In this document: positions 17,399 to 26,660 of the stretch, in pieces
Layout: each line of letters begins with the position of its first letter
How positions within the stretch are numbered: the first letter of the stretch is position 1
Source of the DNA: Paracoccus sp. Z118
GTDB lineage: Bacteria > Pseudomonadota > Alphaproteobacteria > Rhodobacterales > Rhodobacteraceae
Direction of reading: 5' to 3'
Length of the DNA: 64,000 nt
Assembly (NCBI RefSeq): GCF_019061185.1
Contig: NZ_JAHQZU010000014.1
Coordinates: 1 to 64,000, forward strand
Program-made: the position numbers and the translations under genes
The notes under the pieces: model-generated
Told to the model about the DNA's origin: nothing
What the model saw: the letters and a program-made list of their open reading frames with translations, nothing else
Databases searched by the model: none

Positions 17399-17618
17399 GT
17401 CGCGCCCTTGCTGGCGCACCCAGCCCCAGTTCCGGCCCGACTGCTCGCCCCTCATCCGGCGCTTTTCGCACCCAAGCACCCTTTGCCCTTCGCGCGCCAG
17501 TGTCCGAGCCGCCATCAGGCCGATGATCCCGTCGCCGATCACGGGTGACGTTCACTGAATCAGGCAGCGTTCCGTGACGTTCGCGCGGGGTGGCCAGCGT
17601 GATCGGGAAGCCGTTCAT
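17399..17618 (-). pseudogene. N-terminal fragment of a DadA-type FAD oxidoreductase
   Basis: Starting at the ATG at 17618, the frame reads MNGFPITLATPRERHGTLPDSV. After a one-base shift it continues as the FAD-binding start (VIGDGIIGLMAARTLAREG) and the conserved EQSGRNWGWVRQQGRD motif. Similarity stops near 17399, with no catalytic or C-terminal part. This is a decayed gene. Its ATG overlaps the stop of the next fragment, so two related oxidoreductase genes probably once overlapped here. Bases 17289-17398 show nothing recognisable. Confidence 0.75.
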
Positions 17619-17854
17619 CGGAACCTGCCGATGCTGAAGGGACCGGGATCGAAGCGCGGCGGTCGGCCGGCGACGGCGTCGGCAACCATCAGCGCGGTGA
17701 TCGCCGACAGCGTCAGTCCCAGATGGCCGTGACCGAAGGCGTGGACCACCTCGTTGCCCTGCGGCGAGGCCCCGATCACCGGCAGCGAGTCCGGCGTCGA
17801 AGGCCGAAAGCCCATCCATTCGCTGACCACCGGCTGGTCCCTCAGCCACCGCAC
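17615..17854 (-). pseudogene. C-terminal fragment of a DadA-type FAD oxidoreductase
   Basis: The last 79 residues of a D-amino-acid-dehydrogenase-like enzyme remain: SEWMGFRPSTPDSLPVIG and VVHAFGHGHLGLTL are typical of the FAD-contacting C-terminus. Nothing homologous lies upstream, so the gene has lost its N-terminal 80 percent. Its stop codon overlaps the ATG of the following N-terminal fragment (ATGA). Confidence 0.8.
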
Positions 17855-18520
17855 CGGTCAGGCGAGCAGGCGCCGCCACTTCGGGCGCGTGAATTACGCC
17901 GATACAGATCGCTCAGGCGAGTTTATGGGTCGCGACCGTAGCTCTGGTCGTGGTTTGTGAAGACTGCGAAAAGCCTTCAGCGCCACGTTTTGCTGAAATG
18001 ATCTTATTTTGGACGGCAACTCAGACCGTCTTCATCGGATCACTGCCCATGTCGGCGGGAGCCCGTCAGACGCGTTCACAAAGTAGGTGAGATGGGACCC
18101 GAGCCATCCGATGGGGTGGACGTCCGCCAGCAGGCTCCCATAGTAGCGCCGAAGAACAACGAATCGATGCGCGGAGGATGATGAAGTAGACCGCAGAGCT
18201 GGCGACAAGTCAGGGGAACCGGAGGCTCGACTCTCACGAGTCGCTGTTATCAATCAACAAGATCGACCTTTGGCTTACCCGGCTTGCACGACGGTGACGC
18301 GCAGCGGGGACGCTGCAGACCGCGCCACGCACGATGTGCAAGAGCATTCGCCAGGCGGAACGCCGCTCATCAAAATCCTCCAAGCGGGCAAGCATCGTGG
18401 CACTCTGCAGAACGGACAGCTAAAGGACAGCTTTGGGCAAACAGGTGCTCTGGCGACGCCTCTCCACACGAAGGCGCTGACCCGAAGCAGCGCCGAAGCT
18501 GAAAAGCCAAGATAAAGAAC
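17855..18520. other. gene-free border of the glycan islet
   Basis: About 665 nt without a convincing gene. The base composition looks less GC-rich than the flanking operons, with scattered stop codons. A 73-codon frame on the minus strand (18032-18253) has no recognisable family. The region probably contains rearrangement debris plus the promoter of the glycan gene at 18521. Confidence 0.5.
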
Positions 18521-20797
18521 ATGATCCGCAGCAAAATACACAAGATCGCTGGGGCGCTGCGCCTGCTGTTTCCGCCCCCTTCAGATTTGGTTTATCTGTG
18601 GAAACTGCGTCGCAGCAGGCTCTTTGACCGCCAATTCTATCTTGGCGTGAACCCCAATCTGCACCCTTTGGCGAAGACATTTGCCGAACGTCACTTCATC
18701 CAGCGCGGGGAACCGGCAGGGCTCCAGCCCAATCCCGAATTTTCGCCTAACGCGTATCTTCGCCACAACGACGATCTCCGTGGCGTGATCTCAAGACCAT
18801 TCCTCCATTACATCGATTTCGGCAGGCACGAGGCGAGAATAACCAAGGACCTGCCCCGCACCGAAGCCGAATTACCTACAGCCCTGCCGGTGCTGCGGCG
18901 TCACGCGGACGGACAGGAATGCGCTCGGCCGGCAGTGGCGCTGGTGGTACATATCTATTACCATGACCTGTGGGCCGAGATTTCCGACGCCCTGTCACGA
19001 CAGAATTTCGACTTTGATCTGTTCGTGACCTTCAGCCGGTTCAAGGGTCAGGACGACACCGCATTACAAGAACAGATCCTGGCGGATTTCCCTGAGGCGT
19101 TGGTAGTGCCCATGCCCAATCACGGGCGCGACATCTTCCCCTTTGTGCATCTCGTAAACTCGGGCCTGCTGTCGTCCTACCGCGCGGTTGGAAAGGTCCA
19201 CACCAAGAAAAGCCCGCATCGCCAGGATGGGGAGGTGTGGCGCCGCCATCTGATTGCGGGCATCCTGGGCGAGCCGGACCAGACCCGACAGCGGCTGGAG
19301 CGGTTTTTGGCACTTCCCGAGGCTGCCGTCTGGGTTGCCGACGGGCAGCATTACGAAGACACCAAATGGTGGGGCTCCAATCGCGTGCTGGTGGAGCAAA
19401 TGATGGCCCGCCTGGGCATACGTCATGACCCTGACAAGCTCGCCTTTCCCGCAGGGTCGATGTATTGGCTGAAAGCCCCAATGATCGACATGATCCACGG
19501 CTTGCAGCTGACACGTGACAGTTTCGAACGCGAGCTCGGGCAGGTTGACGGCACACTTGCTCACGCCTTTGAACGGACTTTGGGCTACATGGCCGAAGCG
19601 GGCAATCAGCGTGTGGTGCAGACCACAGAGTTGGACCAGGCCGGCTTGCCACGGAACCAAACTTTGCGGCCGTCGTTCGTGCAGGCGTTTTACCTGCCGC
19701 AGTTCCATCCAGTCCGGGAGAATGACGCGTGGTGGGGCAAGGGCTTTACTGAATGGCAGGGGGTTGCGCGCGCGAAGCCCGCTTATCCCGGCCACGGACA
19801 GCCTGCCCTGCCCACCACGCTGGGGTTTTATGACCTGCGCCTGACCGAGGTGATGGGCCAGCAGGCCGCAATGGCCCGGCAGGCCGGAATCGATGCGTTC
19901 TGCGTATATCACTACTGGTTTGACGGGCGCCGCATCCTGGAACGCCCGATCGACAGCTTGCTGAATAGCCCCGAGATAGATTTCCCCTTTTATCTCTGCT
20001 GGGCAAACGAAGCTTGGAGGCGCAATTGGGATGGTCTTTCGGGAGAGATTCTTCTGGACCAGCCTTACAGCCCTGGCTTTGCTCGGGACTTGGCGCAAAG
20101 CCTGGTGCGTTATTTTAGAGACCCGCGCTATCAGCGACCCGATGGCACACGCCCGCGCTTTGTGATCTATCGCCCTGAAGACATGCCAGATCCCGCCGCC
20201 GCCGTGGCCGAGATGCGCGCTGCGTGGCGAGAGGCCGGCGTGGGAGAGGTGGAAATGGGCGCAGTGCGTTTTCATGTGCCGGGAGATCATCCCGTTCCAG
20301 AGGATCTGTTTGATTTCTGGGTCGAGATGCCACCACACGGCCTTGTCACCGGCGAAGATTACCTGTTCGGCGGCCCTCGGGGCAACCTGATAGGCAATGG
20401 GGTGGACCCCGGTTTTTCTGGGCTTATCTACGATTACGCCTGCCTCGCAGACAACAGCACCGATAGCACCTATCTGGCAGGCCTGCCCAAGAACACCATC
20501 GCCGGCATCATGCCGAGTTGGGACAATACCGCACGGCGGGGTCTTGGAGCGCATATCGCCCATGGTGCCAACCCGATGCGCTTTCAGCGCTGGTTGCGGG
20601 TGTTATTGGGCAAACGTCTGGCCGGATCTTACCGGCAGGAGATCTTCATCAACGCATGGAACGAATGGGCCGAAAAGGCGATGCTGGAGCCCTCGGACCA
20701 ATATGGCGATGCCGTGCTGCGGATCCTGCGCGATCATCTGCGCCCGGAACCCGCTACACTTCCGCCCAAGCCACCGCCTCTCGAAACGATGTCTTAA
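18521..20797 (+). CDS. RgpF-like and WbsX/GH99-like surface polysaccharide protein
   Basis: A 758-residue two-domain protein. The N-terminal part (about 139-370) resembles rhamnan-synthesis protein F (VVHIYYHDLWAEI, the PNHGRDIFPF motif near 198-207, VGKVHTKKSPH). The C-terminal part (about 386-735) is a WbsX/GH99-like TIM barrel: AFYLPQFHPVRENDAWWGKGF, LCWANEAWRRNWDG (near 493) and NAWNEWAEKAMLEP (near 711), the last holding the expected carboxylates. No signal peptide or membrane helix is evident, so it probably acts in the cytoplasm on a lipid- or nucleotide-linked glycan. It leads a three-gene unit with two sulfotransferases. GC appears lower than neighbouring operons, suggesting transfer. 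The exact reaction is unknown. Confidence 0.85.
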   Translation: MIRSKIHKIAGALRLLFPPPSDLVYLWKLRRSRLFDRQFYLGVNPNLHPLAKTFAERHFIQRGEPAGLQPNPEFSPNAYLRHNDDLRGVISRPFLHYIDFGRHEARITKDLPRTEAELPTALPVLRRHADGQECARPAVALVVHIYYHDLWAEISDALSRQNFDFDLFVTFSRFKGQDDTALQEQILADFPEALVVPMPNHGRDIFPFVHLVNSGLLSSYRAVGKVHTKKSPHRQDGEVWRRHLIAGILGEPDQTRQRLERFLALPEAAVWVADGQHYEDTKWWGSNRVLVEQMMARLGIRHDPDKLAFPAGSMYWLKAPMIDMIHGLQLTRDSFERELGQVDGTLAHAFERTLGYMAEAGNQRVVQTTELDQAGLPRNQTLRPSFVQAFYLPQFHPVRENDAWWGKGFTEWQGVARAKPAYPGHGQPALPTTLGFYDLRLTEVMGQQAAMARQAGIDAFCVYHYWFDGRRILERPIDSLLNSPEIDFPFYLCWANEAWRRNWDGLSGEILLDQPYSPGFARDLAQSLVRYFRDPRYQRPDGTRPRFVIYRPEDMPDPAAAVAEMRAAWREAGVGEVEMGAVRFHVPGDHPVPEDLFDFWVEMPPHGLVTGEDYLFGGPRGNLIGNGVDPGFSGLIYDYACLADNSTDSTYLAGLPKNTIAGIMPSWDNTARRGLGAHIAHGANPMRFQRWLRVLLGKRLAGSYRQEIFINAWNEWAEKAMLEPSDQYGDAVLRILRDHLRPEPATLPPKPPPLETMS

Positions 20798-20809
20798 GCC
20801 CGGAGCCTC

Positions 20810-21793
20810 ATGTCTCGTATCGTCATCCATATCGGCACGCACAAGACCGCGACGACCCATCTTCAAGACACGTTCCACAAGAACCGTGCTCTTCTGCTGA
20901 CGCAGGGAGTGACCTTTCCCGCAATCGGTCATACGAACGGTCAGCATGGATTGGTAAGCAGTTGGATACCCATGCCGGAACCATATGGATTGCAAAATCC
21001 GCAAGGGGCGTGGGACGACCTGATCCGTGACCACGCCGACAAGCCCGGAACGGTATTCATTTCCAGCGAGGAATTTTCACGTCTGGCGCCGCGCCAGGTC
21101 AACATGGCGCAACTCCGAAGGATGCTGGCGCCATTCGACGAAGTGCGCGTCCTGTGCACACTGCGCAATCAAGCCAGCTTTCTCCAATCCGTCTATCAGC
21201 AGATCTCAGTCGAGCGCAATCCTGGCGCGTGGGAGCCCTTTTACCGACGCGCCCTGCAAACCAAGCGCGTCGACGGACTGGCCCTGGATTACAACGATCT
21301 TTATGATCATTTACTGGCTGGATTTCCGCCCGAAGAGATCAGGTTCATATCGTTCGATTCGGCGATCAAAGGCGATGGGGGCATCATAGGCGCGTATCTG
21401 CGTGCACTGGAATTGTCGCTGCGCGCGGACGATCTTGAGCCGTTTTCGGAACGGTTATCGAACGTATCAGACGATGCATTGGCAACGCTGGTAGCCAATA
21501 TGGTAGCGGACGCGAATGTTGCACGTCCCGGCCTTGTGGCGTGGATGCGTCAGGCGTTGGATCAAAGTCTGGGTGCCGAGCGGCCACGCTCAACTGTCTA
21601 CAACCGCGTCGAGGTTGAGGAGATGGGCAGCAGCTTCAGCCCCCTCAACGAAAGGCTTGCCAGGCGCTTGCAAGCCAATCAGCCCGAGTTCAGCGTGGGG
21701 CCGATGCTGGGCGGGAAGCTCGACCTCGGTTTCCGCGACACATTGAGTGATGAATTCTGGACATTCGCTCATCACGGGATACGCAGGGCATAA
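20810..21793 (+). CDS. sulfotransferase-like protein (first of two)
   Basis: A 327-residue protein with the PAPS 5'-phosphosulfate loop at its N-terminus (VIHIGTHKTATTHLQ, residues 4-18) and a likely 3'-phosphate-binding segment (VRVLCTLRNQASFLQSVY, about 107-124). This pattern marks bacterial carbohydrate-type sulfotransferases. It follows the RgpF/WbsX gene by 12 nt, so it probably transfers sulfate to the same glycan. It is paralogous to the next gene (shared HIG-HKTATT-LQ, FSRL-P-VDMA/NMA and LYDHLL/IYDHVL segments). Acceptor unknown. Confidence 0.8.
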   Translation: MSRIVIHIGTHKTATTHLQDTFHKNRALLLTQGVTFPAIGHTNGQHGLVSSWIPMPEPYGLQNPQGAWDDLIRDHADKPGTVFISSEEFSRLAPRQVNMAQLRRMLAPFDEVRVLCTLRNQASFLQSVYQQISVERNPGAWEPFYRRALQTKRVDGLALDYNDLYDHLLAGFPPEEIRFISFDSAIKGDGGIIGAYLRALELSLRADDLEPFSERLSNVSDDALATLVANMVADANVARPGLVAWMRQALDQSLGAERPRSTVYNRVEVEEMGSSFSPLNERLARRLQANQPEFSVGPMLGGKLDLGFRDTLSDEFWTFAHHGIRRA

Positions 21794-21800
21794 CTTCAGT

Positions 21801-22787
21801 ATGGCACGGCTTATCCTTCATATCGGCGCGCATAAAACAGCGACTACCTTCTTGCAGCGTTGCTTTTTTCTGAACCGAAATCTGCTGGAGCAGCATGGCG
21901 TCTATTATCCCGACATCGGCCCCAACCCAGCGCATCATATCCTGACTACGCCTTGGATAGGCAATAACGAGATACCGCCCGCCTTTTACGGCAACGCCGG
22001 CCCCTATGGCGTGTGGGAACGTCTCATCGCTGACTACGCCTCTCGCGATGGCACGGTATTTCTCTCCGGCGAACCCTTCTCGCGGCTCCAGCCGCAGCGC
22101 GTGGACATGGCGGCGCTTGCCGCACGCCTGTCCCCGTTTGAGGATGTGCGCATTATCTATACCGCCCGCCGCCAGACGGAATTGATTCAAGCCATTTGGC
22201 TACAGAAGATGAAAGCCAAACTGGCCGGTGATCTTGGTGAGTTCCTCAACCATGCCTGCACAAGATTTCTGGCAACCGGCGTGCCGGTGGAGCACGGGCT
22301 GATCTATGATCACGTCCTGACCGGATTTTCCCCTCGGCAGGTGACGATCCTGGATTATGAGCATATCCGCCACGCACCCGGCGGGGTGCTGCAGACATTC
22401 CTGGATCTGATCGGCGTAGGATTGAAGGCCGAACAGATGAGCAGAGTGGGGGCGCGAGGCGCAAATATCTCGCCCGACCCGCTGGGCATGTATGTCTATA
22501 GCCGCATCGCACCCAACGAAAGGCCGGACAAAGGAGAACTGGCTCGGATCGTGGCCGCGCTCAAGGAGCTGCATAGCGCGCGCTCCACAATCTACACGCG
22601 GGAGGATTACGCACGGATCTGCCGCGTCTTTGCCCCCTTGAACACCAGGTTCGAGGCGCGGGTACGGATGCATCAGCCTGACTTTGCCATGGCGCCCGAG
22701 CAGGCCGAGCCGACCTTCACCTGGCGCGACGATCTGTCGATAAGCGATTGGAGCCGCGTAGCCGCAGCCGCCAATCCAGGTGGGTGA
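21801..22787 (+). CDS. sulfotransferase-like protein (second of two)
   Basis: A 328-residue paralogue of the preceding gene, with LILHIGAHKTATTFLQ at residues 4-19 and VRIIYTARRQTELIQAIW as the 3'-phosphate region. The ATG at 21801, 7 nt after the previous stop, aligns its N-terminus with the first sulfotransferase; the upstream in-frame ATG at 21747 would overlap that gene by 47 nt. Divergence from its twin suggests a different acceptor position rather than recent duplication. Confidence 0.8.
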   Translation: MARLILHIGAHKTATTFLQRCFFLNRNLLEQHGVYYPDIGPNPAHHILTTPWIGNNEIPPAFYGNAGPYGVWERLIADYASRDGTVFLSGEPFSRLQPQRVDMAALAARLSPFEDVRIIYTARRQTELIQAIWLQKMKAKLAGDLGEFLNHACTRFLATGVPVEHGLIYDHVLTGFSPRQVTILDYEHIRHAPGGVLQTFLDLIGVGLKAEQMSRVGARGANISPDPLGMYVYSRIAPNERPDKGELARIVAALKELHSARSTIYTREDYARICRVFAPLNTRFEARVRMHQPDFAMAPEQAEPTFTWRDDLSISDWSRVAAAANPGG

Positions 22788-22809
22788 GTTAAAGAGAGCT
22801 CCGTCAAGC

Positions 22810-23150
22810 TCAGAGCCAGAATCGCATGATCAGGTTGTTCATGGTCAGGCCCCATAACCAGAACATGAGGGTGACGGCGGTGCAGATGGCAGAGAAGGAC
22901 AACTGGCCGCGTCGGCCGTAACGGGTCGCGACGGCCATCCGTCCTTGAAGAGCGGTCGTAGAGCGTCTTGGGCGGCCCGTGGACTGAAGGGGCGTCCTTC
23001 CACGGGAACCGATCTTCCTGATGTAGATGATCGCGCTCGGCGCCTGCCGGTCATCGGCCCGCGGCTTGCCTCCGCTCTTCGGAACGAACAGCCGCAGCCG
23101 CTACATCTGCGCCCTGTGAGCCAGAAACAACCGCTCCTCAGGCCCCTCCT
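22810..23150 (-). pseudogene. IS5-family transposase remnant with internal deletion
   Basis: Read on the minus strand across frames, the start (LAHRAQM-stop-RLRLFVPKSGGKPRADDRQ) matches the N-terminus of IS5/IS427-type transposases (WLTDEQMARLRPFFPKSHGKPRVDDRR). KTLYDR follows. After a deletion of the catalytic core the C-terminus resumes as RMAVATRYGRRG and SFSAICTAVTLMFWL (stop at 22810). It has an in-frame stop and frameshifts, and no terminal inverted repeats were identified. It marks the right border of the glycan islet. Confidence 0.72.
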
Positions 23151-23252
23151 GTTCACGTTCCGACCTAGCTGATTCAGCAACGGCCGCCCGTCGCGCAACC
23201 GGAATGAATTCAGCAGATTGCCGCGTCAGTCCGACCCTTGGACTTCCGAACC

Positions 23253-24293
23253 CTACGCCGGCCCATAGCGCCGCCGCGCTTCGCGGAACGACGTGAGGCG
23301 GCTCAGCTTTTCGTCCCACAGATGCAGGTTCACCGAGCGCAGGCTCTCCCACGGGGTCAGCCTCTGGGCGGAGGCGAGTTCGGCGTGGTCATGCAGTATC
23401 TCGGGCAAGCGATAGAACGGAATGCGGCTGTAGAGATGATGCACATGATGGATGCCGATATTGGCGGAAATCCAGCGCAGCGGCGTGGGCAGCACGTAAT
23501 GCGAAGACCCGGCCAGCGCCGCTTCGTGCAACTGCCAGGTGTCGCTCTCGGCCCAGTGGGTCTCCTCGAACTGGTGCTGGACGTAGAACAGCCAGACCCC
23601 GATCGTGGCGGCGACGACGACCGTGGGAATATAGATCAGCAGCACCGGCATCAGCCCACCCGACCAGATCACCAGCGCGAGCGCGACGGCGATCATGGCA
23701 TTCGTCCCCATCGCGGAGATCCAGTAGCGCCGGCCGGATTTCATCAACCCGAGCGGCAGGCGGTTCTGGAGCAGGAACAGGTAGCTCGGCGTCACTCCGA
23801 AGAGAACGACCGGGTGACGGTAGAAGCGATACAGCAGCCTGCCGAAGCGGCTCCGCGCGCGGTATTCGGCGACCGTCAGTGTCATCACGTCGCCGATGCC
23901 GCGCTGGTCGAGATTGCCGTGCTGCGCGTGGTGCATGGAATGGGTCCGGCGCCAGACGTCATAGGGCGTCAGCGTCAGCACCCCGAGACACCGGCCGACC
24001 CAGTCCTGCGCCCTGCGGCTGTGAAAGAACGAAGCATGCCCGCAGTCATGCTGGATGCAGAATATCCGCACCAGGAACAGGCCGTTCAGGATCGCGATCC
24101 CGAGCGTCAGCCAGTAGCTGATCGACATCGACGCCCATGCGAGCGTCCAGAGCAGCGCAAAGGGCACCAGCGTGACAAGGAGTTCCAGGATGCTGCGGCG
24201 CGTGCAAGGCTCGCGATACTTCGCCAGGATCCGCGCCCAGTCCTTGGCCGAACGCACCTGCGCGGCCGGCGTGTCGTCGGAAGATGTCACCAT
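23253..24293 (-). CDS. membrane fatty-acid desaturase
   Basis: A 346-residue integral membrane di-iron desaturase. The three His boxes are present: HDCGH (about 83-87), HSMHHAQHG (about 118-126) and HHVHH (about 285-289), with four or so hydrophobic segments between. It resembles acyl-lipid delta-12/omega-3-like desaturases that introduce a double bond using O2 and reduced ferredoxin or cytochrome b5. The ATG at 24293, preceded by GAGGGCG, is preferred over an upstream ATG (24356) that has no ribosome-binding site. It stands alone between two transposase remnants. Regiospecificity cannot be read from sequence. Confidence 0.85.
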   Translation of the reverse strand: MVTSSDDTPAAQVRSAKDWARILAKYREPCTRRSILELLVTLVPFALLWTLAWASMSISYWLTLGIAILNGLFLVRIFCIQHDCGHASFFHSRRAQDWVGRCLGVLTLTPYDVWRRTHSMHHAQHGNLDQRGIGDVMTLTVAEYRARSRFGRLLYRFYRHPVVLFGVTPSYLFLLQNRLPLGLMKSGRRYWISAMGTNAMIAVALALVIWSGGLMPVLLIYIPTVVVAATIGVWLFYVQHQFEETHWAESDTWQLHEAALAGSSHYVLPTPLRWISANIGIHHVHHLYSRIPFYRLPEILHDHAELASAQRLTPWESLRSVNLHLWDEKLSRLTSFREARRRYGPA

Positions 24294-24383
24294 CAACGCC
24301 CTCGAGCTTGAGCCATATGACCATCGGCCCGCACGGCGTTCCTTGTGCAGCATCATCTAGGGCGGGCCTTGCTGTCAGGCAAG

Positions 24384-24533
24384 TCACAGTGTGCTCAGCG
24401 GGGGGATTCTCGAAGTAGCCGGAGCGCCATGGGAGTGCTCGGAATGTGCATGTGGGGTCGCACAGGCGTCTGGAAGATCGGCGACATCGCCGGCGCTGTC
24501 GTATCCCTTGTCCGCCCCGAGGGTGAGGTCGGC
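24384..24533 (-). pseudogene. transposase fragment (TLGADKGYD motif)
   Basis: About 49 codons resemble the middle of a common IS5/IS1182-like transposase: DLTLGADKGYDSAGDVADL then ACATPHAHSEHSHG, the equivalent of the CVTPHVAQN segment. The frame ends before the Arg-rich and C-terminal parts. The rest of 24294-24807 shows no gene except a hairpin near 24760. Confidence 0.65.
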
Positions 24534-24759
24534 TGCGCCCTCCCGTCCCCGGCGGCACGCCTGATGCCAGCGAGCTGACGTGCGTTGCGAACGCGCCGTC
24601 CCCCGATACGAGATGTCCCGGCAGTTCCGCATCGTCACCGAGCAGCCACCGCACCGGGTCGGGAAAGGTGACGAAACACCGCCTGAAAGAAATGGCCGCT
24701 CGGGGCTGACCAGCCCTACCCCATCCCTGCGCGAGGGTAGGAAACCATAGAAACGACAA

Positions 24760-24789
24760 GGCCGCCGCACCGCCGGGGATGCGGCGGCC
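24760..24789 (-). terminator. terminator hairpin of the pca-dct operon
   Basis: GGCCGCCGCA and TGCGGCGGCC form a perfect 10-bp stem with a 10-nt loop, beginning 19 nt after the dctM stop. On the minus strand TTGTCGTTTC follows; on the plus strand CGTTTTC follows, so it may work in both directions. Confidence 0.6.
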
Positions 24790-24807
24790 CGTTTTCTCCC
24801 GGCCGGT

Positions 24808-26127
24808 TCAACTGAGCGCCCGGACCAGTCCCAAGCTTATCACCGGGAACAGGATCAGCAGCACGATCCGCAGCACGTCCGAGATCAGGAAGGGCGTCAC
24901 GCCCTTGAAGCTCTCCCACATCGGCACGTCGCGGGCCATGCCGTTGATGACGAACACGTTCATGCCGACTGGCGGGGTGATCAGCCCGACCTCGACAACG
25001 ACCACCGCGAGGATGCCGAACCAGATCAGCGTATCCTCGCGGCTCATGCCGAAATCGAGGCCCGCGACGATCGGGTAGAAGATCGGGATCGTCAGCAGCA
25101 GCATGGACATCGAGTCCATCACGCAGCCCATCGCCATATACAGGAGCAGGATCGCCAGCAGCACCATCATGGGCGACAGCCCGGCCTCCACGATCATCTG
25201 CGAGGCGAGCATCGGGGTCTGCGTCGCCGACAGGAAGGCGTTGAACATCTCGGCCCCCAGCATGATGAGGAAGATCATGGCCGAGGTTCTCGCCGTTCCC
25301 ATCAGGCATTCGACCAGCCCCGGCAGCCTCAGCCCGCCATGCAGGACGGCCAGCACGAAGGTGCCGAACGCGCCCACCGCCGCGCCCTCGGTGGGCGTGA
25401 ACCAGCCGCGATACATCCCCACGATGACGAGGCCGAAGATCAGGATGATGGACCACGTCTCCTTCAGCGACGCCAGCCGTTCGGCCCGGCTGGACCGTTC
25501 CGCGGCGGGACCGGCCGCGGGGTTCAGGCGCACATAGACCGCCACCGCCAGCATGTAGCCAAGGGCGGCGATGATGCCGGGGATCATGGCGGCGACGAAC
25601 ATCTTGGCGATGCTCTGCTCCGTCATCAGCGCGTAGAGGACGAGGATCACCGAGGGCGGGATCAGGATGCCCAGCGTGCCGCCCGCCGCCAGCGACCCGG
25701 TGGCGAGCGCGCCCGAATAGTTGTAGCGCCGCATCTCGGGCAGGGCGACCTGGCCCATGGTCGCCGCCGTCGCCAGCGAACTGCCGCAGATCGCGCCGAA
25801 GGCCGCGCAGCCGCCGATCGATGCCATCGCCAGCCCGCCGCGCCGATGCCCCAGGAAGGCCGCCGCAGCACGGTAAAGCGCGCGGCTCATCCCCGCATGG
25901 GTGGCGAACTCGCCCATCAGCACGAACAGCGGGATGACCGACAGCGAGTAGGTCGAGAACTGGTAATAGGTGTTGGTCTTCAGGAAGGCCATCAGCGGCA
26001 TCCAGCCGCTGACCAGCCCGTATCCGGCGATGCCGGTGGCCAGCATGGCCACGGCGATGGGGATGCGGATGGCCATCAGCGCCAGCAGCACCGCGAAACC
26101 CGTCAGCCCGGCGGCGATCCCGGTCAT
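24808..26127 (-). CDS. dctM: TRAP transporter large permease subunit
   Basis: A 439-residue very hydrophobic protein of the DctM family, with about 11-12 membrane segments and conserved GGCAAFGAICGSSLATAATMG and TPTEGAAVGAFG motifs. It forms the sodium-driven channel of a TRAP importer with DctQ. The ATG overlaps the dctQ stop (ATGA). It is the last gene of the pobA-pca operon and followed by a terminator-like hairpin. The context suggests an aromatic acid such as 4-hydroxybenzoate or protocatechuate as substrate. Confidence 0.92.
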   Translation of the reverse strand: MTGIAAGLTGFAVLLALMAIRIPIAVAMLATGIAGYGLVSGWMPLMAFLKTNTYYQFSTYSLSVIPLFVLMGEFATHAGMSRALYRAAAAFLGHRRGGLAMASIGGCAAFGAICGSSLATAATMGQVALPEMRRYNYSGALATGSLAAGGTLGILIPPSVILVLYALMTEQSIAKMFVAAMIPGIIAALGYMLAVAVYVRLNPAAGPAAERSSRAERLASLKETWSIILIFGLVIVGMYRGWFTPTEGAAVGAFGTFVLAVLHGGLRLPGLVECLMGTARTSAMIFLIMLGAEMFNAFLSATQTPMLASQMIVEAGLSPMMVLLAILLLYMAMGCVMDSMSMLLLTIPIFYPIVAGLDFGMSREDTLIWFGILAVVVVEVGLITPPVGMNVFVINGMARDVPMWESFKGVTPFLISDVLRIVLLILFPVISLGLVRALS

Positions 26128-26645
26128 GCCTGTGCCTTCCTGATATGCCCGAGCAGCGTGAAGAAGGTCGTCACGATCAGCAGCGCCATGGCCGGCATGA
26201 TGATGACGAAGCTCCACCAGATCGGAATGCGCAGCACCATCGAGCTTTCCCCGTAGCTGAAGAAATCCGTCGCGCCGTGCCACAGCCGCCACGTCAGCAG
26301 CGCCCCGATCGCCAGATAAGCGAGGTCGCCCACCGCCTCGAGCGCGTGGTTGGTGCGCGGTCCGGCCTTCATGGTGAAGAAATCCACCAGCACGTTGCCG
26401 CCCACGATCTGGCACCACGGCAGGAAGCAGAAGACCGTGATGGCCGAGAGTATCTCGACCATCTCGAAGTCGCCGGGGATCGGCGCGCCCATGACGGTGC
26501 GCAGCGTGACGCTGAGCACCGTCATCAGCATCATCGTCATCAGCGCGATGCCCCCGATTGTCGCGAACCAGCGGCAGAGGGCGACCAGCCAGCCGGGCAC
26601 GGGCACCGGATGGGGATGTTCGGTGAGTGTGTCGGCTTCGGTCAT
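26124..26645 (-). CDS. dctQ: TRAP transporter small permease subunit
   Basis: A 173-residue protein with four predicted membrane segments and the DctQ-type motif around VLVDFF. It overlaps dctM by 4 nt and follows dctP by 15 nt. It links the binding protein DctP to the channel subunit. Confidence 0.9.
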   Translation of the reverse strand: MTEADTLTEHPHPVPVPGWLVALCRWFATIGGIALMTMMLMTVLSVTLRTVMGAPIPGDFEMVEILSAITVFCFLPWCQIVGGNVLVDFFTMKAGPRTNHALEAVGDLAYLAIGALLTWRLWHGATDFFSYGESSMVLRIPIWWSFVIIMPAMALLIVTTFFTLLGHIRKAQA

Positions 26646-26660
26646 GTCGCCCCCTCCGGC

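Noticed and set aside
17315..17900. A single intact but frameshifted DadA gene
   Set aside because: On the coding strand the C-terminal piece comes before the N-terminal piece, so one gene with frameshifts cannot explain the order.
18032..18253. A 73-codon minus-strand frame as a real gene
   Set aside because: No recognisable family, no ribosome-binding site, and it lies in a rearranged border region.
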